Shown here in pieces: positions 1 to 5,326 of a stretch of 10,231 nt of DNA. The stretch comes from an uncultured Rhodospirillales bacterium. GTDB lineage: Bacteria > Pseudomonadota > Alphaproteobacteria > Rhodospirillales > Defluviicoccaceae. Numbering within the stretch: the stretch's first letter is position 1; every line of letters begins with the position of its first letter. Under the pieces are notes generated by a model that was not told where the DNA came from, ran no database searches, and saw nothing but the letters and a program-made list of their open reading frames with translations. Location: the NCBI GenBank assembly GCA_937127205.1, contig CAKZLS010000199.1:1-10231 (forward strand). Direction: 5' to 3'. Position numbers and translations under genes: made by a program.

Positions 1-743
1 CGATTGAGATCCTTGTAGACAAAGCGCGTTCCGTCGTTGGAGACTTCATACACAGCAGCGCCGGAGCTCATGCTTTCGAACAACTCGCGAAAGCGTGCAT
101 CTCCCATCCGAATACGGTCGATAATCGGGTCGCTGACTGCAAAGAATACAAAGGTTCCCATGGCAATGAGGACAACGGCGATACCAGCAATCAGGCCGGT
201 TGCGCCGATGAAGGGCGCGCGGATTTCGCTCATGTCTATCTTGGCGACGATTCCGAGATCGAGAGTGGCCACCGGCTCATAGGCCGCCAGCACCTCAACC
301 CCTGCATAGTCTAGTCCAATCATTGTCCCGGATTGACCGGAGACCGCCCTGCGCATGGGTTCGGCCACGTCTGAACTAAAAGCAACTGGCTCAGGTTGAT
401 CGAGCTCCGAATGCCGGTGGCTCAGAATAAAAACAATTTGGTCGCCTTCGCGGCGAGCAAACGCGAACTCACTTGTCTGACCGAGCACTCGATACGCCTG
501 ATGAGCCGCCCGTAATTGCGCAATGACCCCCGCTTCCGGACCCTCCGAATAGGTGCTGTACTGTTGCTGGAACCGGGCCATCTCCTCAAGGAGCCGAGCC
601 TGACTTTTTGCCAGCTCCGCCAACCGCCGCCTGTCCTCCTCCACAGCGGTGTTGTAGAGAACACCGATAGCGACGCTCGCAATGGAAATGGCCACAACGG
701 CCATGATAAGGAGGAGGGAAACAAGTCTCCTGTAACCCCTCAC
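1..743 (-). CDS. Membrane sensor protein, N-terminal part (two TM segments, Cache-like sensor, PAS start); probable histidine kinase, truncated at window edge
   Basis: Only the first 247 codons are present; the rest lies beyond the left edge. The start is a GTG at 743-741, with AGAGGA a few bases upstream. An in-frame TGA sits directly before it, so no earlier start is possible. GTG overlaps the stop of the upstream response regulator as GTGA, which implies translational coupling. Visible layout: short basic N-terminus, TM1 about residues 7-29, a periplasmic region about 31-176 whose second half (FAFARREGDQIVF ... SGTMIGLDYAGVEVLAAYEPV ... LGIVAKIDMSEI) reads like a Cache-type ligand-sensing domain, TM2 about 177-203, then RFRELFESMSSGAAVYEV, the beginning of a PAS domain. 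From family knowledge, this order usually continues into a histidine kinase or diguanylate cyclase. The kinase core is not visible, so its activity is inferred from the partner receiver gene. Confidence 0.8.
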   Translation of the reverse strand, partial: MRGYRRLVSLLLIMAVVAISIASVAIGVLYNTAVEEDRRRLAELAKSQARLLEEMARFQQQYSTYSEGPEAGVIAQLRAAHQAYRVLGQTSEFAFARREGDQIVFILSHRHSELDQPEPVAFSSDVAEPMRRAVSGQSGTMIGLDYAGVEVLAAYEPVATLDLGIVAKIDMSEIRAPFIGATGLIAGIAVVLIAMGTFVFFAVSDPIIDRIRMGDARFRELFESMSSGAAVYEVSNDGTRFVYKDLN

Positions 744-1153
744 TCATTCCTCTCTTCGATCTTTGGAGCATCGGTGCCGCCACCGACATTCAGGAGGACC
801 TTGCGCAGCTGCGGCACACTGACCGGCTTACTCAGGCTCTTGACAGGCCGCAAACCTTTGAACTCGGCAAGAAGCCTGGCATTGATCGCGTAGTCCGGAC
901 TGTATCCGGTGATGATGATGATGTCGGCCTCGCACTGCTGCTTGACCAGCCAAAGAATCAGCTCGTTGCCATCGATATCCGGCATGACCATGTCGATTAC
1001 GGTTACATCTGGCGGCCGACGCAGATACGCGCGCTGGAAATCGGCGCCATGATGGGTGACTTCCACCTCGTATCCGATGCCGGTCGCGACCTTCTGGACA
1101 AATGACGCGAATTTCGGTTCGTCATCCACGATGAGCAGGCGCTTTTCAGTCAT
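740..1153 (-). CDS. Single-domain response regulator (CheY-like receiver)
   Basis: A 137-residue protein that is one receiver domain with no output domain. The phosphorylation machinery is intact: acidic pair D10-D11 (VDDEPK), phospho-acceptor D54 (VIDMVMPDIDG), T82 (IITGYS) and K109 (SLSKPV). Such stand-alone receivers act as phosphorylation shuttles or bind partner proteins directly. The ATG lies at 1153. The gene's TGA overlaps the GTG of the sensor gene, so the two are very likely made as a cognate pair. The pair diverges from the kai-type operon across a 242-bp gap. That position makes it a candidate input or output of the clock module, by analogy with the SasA/CikA-RpaA systems of cyanobacteria. 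The link is inferred from position only. Confidence 0.88.
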   Translation of the reverse strand: MTEKRLLIVDDEPKFASFVQKVATGIGYEVEVTHHGADFQRAYLRRPPDVTVIDMVMPDIDGNELILWLVKQQCEADIIIITGYSPDYAINARLLAEFKGLRPVKSLSKPVSVPQLRKVLLNVGGGTDAPKIEERNE

Positions 1154-1176
1154 TTGAAACGTGTGCCCAATCCGGT

Positions 1177-1189
1177 GGAAACACTTTCC
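1177..1189. repeat. Short inverted repeat GGAAA-CAC-TTTCC upstream of the response regulator
   Basis: A perfect 5-bp inverted repeat with a 3-bp spacer, 23 bp upstream of the response regulator ATG. A close variant lies at 1369-1381 before the start codon of the divergent operon. It could be a shared operator, but the sites are short and could occur by chance. Confidence 0.3.
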
Positions 1190-1368
1190 GCGATGCGCTT
1201 CCTACAACGATGTACTCGTCGGTTCTGCAAATCCTTCGCGCCTCAATGCCTGTCACGAATTGGCGGACTCGTGCCCAACGCGAGCACGGTTAAAACCTGG
1301 CGGCAAATAGCGCAACGGAAAAAATATCTTCCGGTGCCGTGCCATATCTATTAGTTAACAACGTTTAT

Positions 1369-1381
1369 GGAAAACACTTCC
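1369..1381. repeat. Related element GGAAAACACTTCC upstream of the kaiA-like gene
   Basis: This is the second copy of the element at 1177-1189. It shares GGAAA and CACTT, with one extra A before CAC and one fewer T after it. It ends 14 bp before the chosen ATG of the KaiA-like gene. A protein bound here could affect initiation of the operon. The role is inferred. Confidence 0.28.
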
Positions 1382-1395
1382 AGGCAATTTATAAA

Positions 1396-2292
1396 ATGAA
1401 TGAGGCGGCATTCAAAGTATTGCTCGTCGAAGACAATAACGAACGCGTGGATTTAGCGCGCAACGCTTTGGTCCCGGACAAAACATGTCCAGAGTACGAA
1501 ATTGTTGTTGTTGCGGAGTTAGATGAAGCCCTCGCTGTTGTCGAAGGCGGCGAATTGGATCTCATTCTACTGGGCATTCGCGCACCCAGCGCCGACACTC
1601 TGGAGATTACGAAGTCCTTGCGCAGCCGATCTCCCGATATGCCGATTGTTGTCCTCACTCAAGAGTACGACCGCGCATTCGCCACCCAGGCTATTCAGTC
1701 CGGTGCGCGGGATTGTCTTGGCGGCGAAGAGGTCATCGTGCCATTGCTGCAGCGGGTGGCACGCCATTCCATTGAACGGTACAGAATTCAGCGCCGGCTT
1801 GATGATTTGCGAACAAAGAAAGAGCGGGAAAACGAGATGGCCCGGCTCGGAACACTCTGCGGGCCATCCAATCTGACGGCAACGCTCAGAAGCCTTTCTT
1901 CCACTCCGTTGAAAGAGGCGCGCCCCAGTGAATTCAGCGCGGAAACCGAAATTTATGGATCGCTTCTCAACCGATTGTTGGAAGCCGATACGGAAGATGA
2001 AAAAAGCATTGTCAGGGAAGAGCTTCACGATCTCGCGGATCGCCTGGGCGATCTGAATACGGGTCCGCGGGACTTGGTTGAAATTCACAAGTCTGCTGTT
2101 TCTCGTAAGTTGCAAAGCCGATTTGTTACGGATTCCAATGCCGCCATTGAAGAGGGACGTTTGCTACTTCTCCAGTTGATGGGACACTTGGTTTCCTATT
2201 ATAGGAGGCTTTCCTGGGGACGCCGGGTCCCCCGTGCACAAAATCGTGTCCCAAGCAAGCAGACAGTATCTCGTCCGGGAGCGAAAGACTGA
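1396..2292 (+). CDS. KaiA-like protein: pseudo-receiver plus KaiA/RsbU-type C-terminal helical domain
   Basis: A 298-residue protein from the ATG at 1396, chosen because KVLLVEDN then sits at residue 7, as in receiver domains. A GTG at 1339 would add 19 unlikely residues. Residues 6-130 resemble a receiver: E12-D13 and T88 (VVLTQE) are present, but the phospho-acceptor is Gly60 (LILLGIRAP) and the usual Lys is lost in DCLGGEE, so it is a pseudo-receiver. Residues 126-151 are charged, helical and perhaps coiled. Residues 182-275 match the cyanobacterial KaiA C-terminal domain as I remember it: LVEIH against VVEIH, then a shared RL-L and MGHLVSYYRRLS against IAHLCEMYRRSI. In cyanobacteria this domain dimerises and binds the KaiC tail, stimulating KaiC autophosphorylation. 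Stop and kaiB start are 4 bases apart. Alternative: an RsbU-type partner-switch domain, though the YRR ending favours KaiA. Function is inferred. Confidence 0.75.
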   Translation: MNEAAFKVLLVEDNNERVDLARNALVPDKTCPEYEIVVVAELDEALAVVEGGELDLILLGIRAPSADTLEITKSLRSRSPDMPIVVLTQEYDRAFATQAIQSGARDCLGGEEVIVPLLQRVARHSIERYRIQRRLDDLRTKKERENEMARLGTLCGPSNLTATLRSLSSTPLKEARPSEFSAETEIYGSLLNRLLEADTEDEKSIVREELHDLADRLGDLNTGPRDLVEIHKSAVSRKLQSRFVTDSNAAIEEGRLLLLQLMGHLVSYYRRLSWGRRVPRAQNRVPSKQTVSRPGAKD

Positions 2293-2296
2293 ATCT

Positions 2297-2596
2297 ATGG
2301 CCAAGTATCTTTTGAAGCTTTATATCGCGGGCCAAACTGCGCGAACGCAGCAGGCGATCGCCAATTTGCGGTCCATTTGCGATACCGACTTGTCCGGGCA
2401 GTTTGAATTGGCGGTGATCGACGTACTCGAACGGCCGCAGTTGGCTGAAAACGAGAAGATTCTGGCGACGCCAACCCTCGTGAAGGAACTTCCACCACCG
2501 CTGAGACGGGTCGTCGGAGATCTTTCCGATCGGGACGCCGTCCTTGTCGGTCTGGACTTGGCCGTTTGGGATAAAAAGGATCAAGCAAGAAAGTAA
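2297..2596 (+). CDS. kaiB: Circadian clock protein KaiB
   Basis: A 99-residue KaiB, close to the usual length of about 100. The ATG at 2297 places AKYLLKLYIAG at the N-terminus as in known KaiB; a GTG at 2234 would add 21 residues encoded by sequence overlapping the upstream gene. Family signatures are clear: LKLYIAG, VIDVLERPQLAENEKILATPTLVK, LPPPLRR and GDLSDRDAVLVGLDL. G85 and D87 match positions that tune the fold switch in cyanobacterial KaiB, and the prolines of the switching half are kept. By family, KaiB changes from a tetrameric ground state to a thioredoxin-like fold that binds the KaiC CI ring and sequesters KaiA. The gene starts 4 bases after the kaiA-like stop behind a weak GAAAG, suggesting translational coupling, and lies 9 bases before kaiC. 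Confidence 0.95.
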   Translation: MAKYLLKLYIAGQTARTQQAIANLRSICDTDLSGQFELAVIDVLERPQLAENEKILATPTLVKELPPPLRRVVGDLSDRDAVLVGLDLAVWDKKDQARK

Positions 2597-2605
2597 AATA
2601 ACGCG

Positions 2606-4123
2606 ATGAACAAGGTCCAGCTCACTCAATCTGTGCAAAAAACCGTCACCGGCATTCCAGGTTTCGACTTCATTGCCGACGGCGGCATGCCGGCCGGTCG
2701 GACCGCGCTGGTCGCCGGAAGCGCCGGAAGCGGCAAAACCATATTTGCCGCGCAGTTTCTCGCGGAGGGAATTCGTCAACTCGACGAAAGGGGCGTGTTC
2801 GTTACCTTCGAGGAGCGTCCAGAGGATATTCGCCGCAACATGATGAGCTTCGGCTGGGACATCGGCAATTGGGAGGCTGAGAAATCGTGGGCCTTCGTTG
2901 ATGTCTCTCCCGAGCCCTCTCATGAGGTGGCCGAAGTTGGCGATTACGATTTTGGCGCGTTATTGGCCCGGATTGAGCATGCTGTGCGCAGCATCGGCGC
3001 GAAGCGGGTCGTCCTCGATTCGATTGGCGCGATATTCGGGCATTTCTCGAACAAGAAAAGGGTCAGACACGAACTTTTCAGGATCGCGTCGGCGCTCAAG
3101 GATCTGGAGGTGACGGCGGTTCTAACCGGCGAACGCACCGACCAATATGGTGAAATTGCACGCCACGGGATCGAGGAATTCGTCGCCGACGGGGTCATTA
3201 TTCTTCGCAATATTCTCGAAGAAGAAAAGCGTCGCAGAACGATCGAAATCCTAAAGTTCAGGGGCACAACGCATCGCAAGGGCGAATATCCGTTTACCGT
3301 CATCCCGCAAGAAGGAATTATCGTTATTCCGCTTTCCGCGATTGAGCTGAAGCAGCGCTCCGGGGACGTCCGGGTGACCTCCGGCAACGAACCGCTGGAC
3401 AGAATGTGTGGAGGCGGACTTTTCCGTGATTCGATTATTCTCGTTTCCGGGGCTACCGGCACGGGCAAAACCCTTCTGGTCACCCATTTTATCGACGGTG
3501 GCGCCGCCGCCGACGAGCGGTGCCTCCTATTCGCCTTCGAGGAAAGCCGCGAGCAATTAGGACGAAACGCCATTGGCTGGGGCACGGATTTCGACCGTCT
3601 CGAGGAGGAAGGCAAATTGAGGGTCGTTTGCGAGTATCCGGAAGCGGCAAGCCTTGAGGACCACCTCATTCACGTCAAACAACAGATTGAGGACTTTAAA
3701 CCGAATCGCATCGCCGTGGACAGCCTGTCCGCTCTTGAGCGCATTGCTACGGTTCGCGGTTTTCGCGAATTCGTGCTTGGGATCACGTCCTTCATCAAAC
3801 ACCAGGAAATCATCGGTCTATTCACCGCGACCACCCCCTCGCTGACGGGCGGCATGTCCGTGACGGAGTCGCACATCTCATCCATCACCGACTCGATCAT
3901 CCTTTTGAGATATGTGGAGCTGTTCGGCGCCATGCGCCGAGGGATCACCGTGCTGAAAATGCGCGGCTCCACCCATGAAAAGGAAATCCGGGAACTGGTC
4001 ATCGATGGCCAGGGCATGCATATCGGTGGCCGCTTCAGAAACGTGACCGGGATTCTCGCCGGCAATCCTCGGCAAGTGGGGGCGGAAGAACTTGAGAAGT
4101 TAGACCAGCTCTTCCCGGAGTAA
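2606..4123 (+). CDS. kaiC: Circadian clock ATPase/autokinase KaiC
   Basis: A 505-residue double-domain RecA-like ATPase; S. elongatus KaiC has 519. CI carries Walker A GSAGSGKT (38-45), catalytic E69-E70 (FEERPED) and Walker B Asp138 (VVLDS). CII carries GATGTGKT (282-289), E312-E313 (FEESREQL) and Asp372 (VDSLSA). The phosphorylation segment is VTESHISSITDS: S425-S426 align with cyanobacterial S431-T432 and T420 with T426, and Asp427 is replaced by Glu421. The C-terminus keeps an A-loop-like segment (about 482-491) after FRNV. The tail after it is about 14 residues, against 22 in S. elongatus, and holds a helix-like EELEKLDQLF. The expected role is a hexamer with a slow CI ATPase and CII phosphorylation cycle, bound by KaiB at CI and, if the upstream gene is a true KaiA, at the tail. 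Last gene of the operon. Confidence 0.95.
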   Translation: MNKVQLTQSVQKTVTGIPGFDFIADGGMPAGRTALVAGSAGSGKTIFAAQFLAEGIRQLDERGVFVTFEERPEDIRRNMMSFGWDIGNWEAEKSWAFVDVSPEPSHEVAEVGDYDFGALLARIEHAVRSIGAKRVVLDSIGAIFGHFSNKKRVRHELFRIASALKDLEVTAVLTGERTDQYGEIARHGIEEFVADGVIILRNILEEEKRRRTIEILKFRGTTHRKGEYPFTVIPQEGIIVIPLSAIELKQRSGDVRVTSGNEPLDRMCGGGLFRDSIILVSGATGTGKTLLVTHFIDGGAAADERCLLFAFEESREQLGRNAIGWGTDFDRLEEEGKLRVVCEYPEAASLEDHLIHVKQQIEDFKPNRIAVDSLSALERIATVRGFREFVLGITSFIKHQEIIGLFTATTPSLTGGMSVTESHISSITDSIILLRYVELFGAMRRGITVLKMRGSTHEKEIRELVIDGQGMHIGGRFRNVTGILAGNPRQVGAEELEKLDQLFPE

Positions 4124-4172
4124 TCCGCCGGTGGCTAGGGCTGAATCGCTCCGGTACTCCGATGATCAGGCG

Positions 4173-4191
4173 GTTCAAACGTCTTTTGAAC
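4173..4191. terminator. Hairpin between convergent kaiC and luxR-type genes
   Basis: GTTCAAA and TTTGAAC form a perfect 7-bp stem around a 5-base loop (CGTCT), lying in the 70-bp gap between the two convergent stops. The placement suits a bidirectional terminator. However, the stem is AT-rich and lacks a clean U-tract, so it may be weak or an unrelated dyad. Confidence 0.35.
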
Positions 4192-4193
4192 GA

Positions 4194-4925
4194 CTAAGGA
4201 GCGATCATTCCGTTCTGGATGGCTGAGACGACCGCCGTGACGCGATTGGTCGTCCCCATCTTTTTCATCACGCTTTTCAAATGAAAATTTACGGTGTGTT
4301 CAGATACGCCAAGAATCATACCGATCGCCCACGCGCTTTTGCCACGCGCGGTCCACAGGAGGCATTCGCGTTCGCGCTCCGTAAGGTGGTATCCCTTTCG
4401 GGCTTCAGGATGTTGGCGCGCGATCCGTGAGTAGGCCAGCTGAAATTGAATAGCCAGGACCTGCAAGGATCCCAAGTCGTTTCCGTTGCTGGATTTGGCG
4501 GCGTCCGTGGCCATGCTAACGACATAGCTCTCGCCGAGCGGGCCGTGGACCGGAATACTCAGGCCATTGAGCAGCCCCGCCTCCCGGCTTTCCGAAAACA
4601 TCTTCTTTTGTTTGGGAGAGAGATCCTCGCCCGCCTGCAAATCGGACCAGAGCATGGGGGCGGCCCGGGTTGATGCCAACAGCACGATGGGATCGACTTC
4701 TTGATAGCTCTCTTCAAAATAGCGCTTTACCCAATCGTCAGGATAGTTCAACGCAACAGCCGGCTTCAAGTTGCCCAAGGCGAGCATGTCTTGAGCGGCC
4801 GGCGTCACAGCGCCGAACGCAACGCGGTTGTAGCCGTAGTCGGTGACGGCTTGGCCGAGAAGATCGAATACATCGTCGGGAGATCCGGCCGCATTCGACC
4901 GCTCAATAAAGTCGGAGATCCGCAT
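4194..4925 (-). CDS. LuxR-family transcriptional regulator with autoinducer-binding domain (LuxR solo)
   Basis: A 243-residue protein from the ATG at 4925, the usual size for quorum-sensing LuxR proteins. The frame stays open upstream to a TTG at 5057, but those 44 residues look unlike the family. Residues 15-165 are an autoinducer-binding domain with the conserved ligand-pocket pattern: W65, Y69, D78-P79 (DPIV), W93 (LWSDL) and G121 (NGLSIPV). Residues 179-238 are a LuxR-type HTH (LTERERECL ... SEHTVNFHLKSVMKKM). The protein should bind an acyl-homoserine lactone or related ligand and control transcription. No luxI synthase gene is visible, so it is a solo within this window. It is convergent with kaiC and shares the lower GC content of that block. 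A candidate promoter about 190 bp upstream is flanked by dyads that this regulator might bind. Confidence 0.88.
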   Translation of the reverse strand: MRISDFIERSNAAGSPDDVFDLLGQAVTDYGYNRVAFGAVTPAAQDMLALGNLKPAVALNYPDDWVKRYFEESYQEVDPIVLLASTRAAPMLWSDLQAGEDLSPKQKKMFSESREAGLLNGLSIPVHGPLGESYVVSMATDAAKSSNGNDLGSLQVLAIQFQLAYSRIARQHPEARKGYHLTERERECLLWTARGKSAWAIGMILGVSEHTVNFHLKSVMKKMGTTNRVTAVVSAIQNGMIAP

Positions 4926-5089
4926 CGGTGTTGCGTGTCCTGTAAGGATTTTGTCCCTTTTCACGCGGAAACGCCCGCGCTTATCTAGTACCCGAACCCC
5001 TCCTTTCCGCCTCTCCGTCCCGTGCCACCCGAGTATGGGCCACGGCAAGCGAACCAACTCTCACTGTATTCACACAGCGCCATCCCCTC

Positions 5090-5110
5090 GGTGGTAACAA
5101 TTTCACCACC
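5090..5110 (-). other. Hairpin at the 5' end of the luxR leader
   Basis: GGTGGT and ACCACC pair perfectly around a 9-base loop. The hairpin lies just downstream of the predicted start site for luxR transcription, and its end overlaps the CCCC of the first dyad. It could stabilise the message or be part of the operator. It is weakly supported. Confidence 0.3.
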
Positions 5111-5120
5111 CCATATGGGG
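5109..5120. promoter_or_regulatory. Palindrome CCCCATATGGGG over the predicted luxR transcription start
   Basis: A perfect 12-bp palindrome a few bases downstream of the -10 element on the minus strand, covering the expected start near 5115. A dimeric regulator bound here would be well placed to repress. The LuxR-type protein itself is the obvious candidate, which is inference. Confidence 0.5.
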
Positions 5121-5122
5121 GC

Positions 5123-5152
5123 ATTAAACTCCCAGCGGCTTAAGTTTGTCAA
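5123..5152 (-). promoter_or_regulatory. Predicted sigma70 promoter for the luxR-type gene
   Basis: On the minus strand a perfect TTGACA (-35, 5152-5147), an 18-bp spacer and TTTAAT (-10, 5128-5123; one mismatch to TATAAT). Transcription would start near 5115 and run toward luxR, leaving a leader of about 190 nt. The flanking dyads support its being a real regulated promoter. Confidence 0.6.
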
Positions 5153-5159
5153 GGATTTG

Positions 5160-5171
5160 CCCCATTTGGGT
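5160..5171. promoter_or_regulatory. Near-palindrome CCCCATTTGGGT just upstream of the -35 element
   Basis: This differs from the 5109-5120 palindrome only at two positions and is centred 51 bp away, about five helical turns. It ends 7 bp from the -35, near -50 relative to the predicted start, a location used by activators. Two such sites bracketing one promoter suggest cooperative or looped binding. Confidence 0.45.
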
Positions 5172-5208
5172 AGTATAGGAATCTGTGGAAGTGTATTTGG
5201 TGCACTTG

Positions 5209-5218
5209 CCCCATTGGC
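5209..5218. promoter_or_regulatory. Third, degenerate CCCCATTGGC element
   Basis: This repeats CCCCATT with a shortened right half, about 49 bp beyond the second dyad. All three are preceded by AC or TTG and form a regular series at roughly 50-bp steps. It is weaker than the other two and may be chance. Confidence 0.3.
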
Positions 5219-5251
5219 TTTTTGGCGAATTCAATCTCTCAAAACGGTCGC

Positions 5252-5268
5252 GTACGCCAATGGCGTAC
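5252..5268 (-). terminator. Possible terminator hairpin downstream of ada
   Basis: GTACGCC and GGCGTAC form a perfect 7-bp stem with a 3-base loop. On the minus strand the hairpin lies 58 bp past the ada stop and is followed after 7 bases by TTTT. It is a plausible but imperfect intrinsic terminator separating ada from luxR. Confidence 0.35.
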
Positions 5269-5326
5269 CATCAGCAAATGCTGCGTTCACCGCCGGCGAA
5301 AACGGCAATCCAGCGGCCGCTGAACC

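Larger units (their letters stand above)
1154..1395. promoter_or_regulatory. Divergent intergenic region between response regulator and kai-type operon
   Basis: These 242 bp separate two divergent start codons and must hold the promoters of both units. I see no convincing sigma70 -35/-10 pair for the kai operon. On the minus strand TTGCAG, 17 bases, TTGTAG is a weak candidate for the response regulator. A GTTAAC site lies near 1354, and two related GGAAA...TTCC elements are listed separately. No coding potential is supported. Confidence 0.5.
4926..5326. promoter_or_regulatory. 401-bp gene-free region upstream of the luxR-type gene and downstream of ada
   Basis: No convincing gene lies here; open frames on the plus strand are reading-frame accidents. 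From luxR outward it holds a leader of about 190 bases with an isolated AGGAGG on the minus strand (forward CCTCCT, 4999-5004), a hairpin at 5090-5110, a promoter at 5123-5152 flanked by CCCC/GGGG dyads, and a further dyad at 5252-5268 beyond the ada stop. The base composition changes within this stretch: AT-richer on the luxR side, GC-rich in ada. Confidence 0.6.

Noticed and set aside
1154..1354. A 66-codon TTG-started frame in the divergent intergenic region
   Set aside because: It has no ribosome site and no recognisable protein, and it occupies space needed for the two promoters.
1567..2115. A 182-codon minus-strand frame opposite the kaiA-like gene
   Set aside because: The plus strand encodes the recognisable receiver and KaiA-type domains; the reverse frame has no motif and no ribosome site.
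2203..2208. A perfect AGGAGG inside the 3' end of the kaiA-like gene as a kaiB ribosome site
   Set aside because: It is about 90 bases from the kaiB ATG and 25 from the earlier GTG. It encodes part of the conserved YRRL segment, so the match is probably coincidental.
2126..2923. A 265-codon open frame on the minus strand across the kaiA-like, kaiB and kaiC genes
   Set aside because: It is antisense to three genes with clear protein signatures, and its translation has no recognisable domain.
4985..5083. A 32-codon frame in the luxR leader, minus strand
   Set aside because: The only SD-like sequence (GAGGGG) abuts the ATG with no spacing and the peptide has no regulatory-codon run. It is kept only as a remark in the leader finding.
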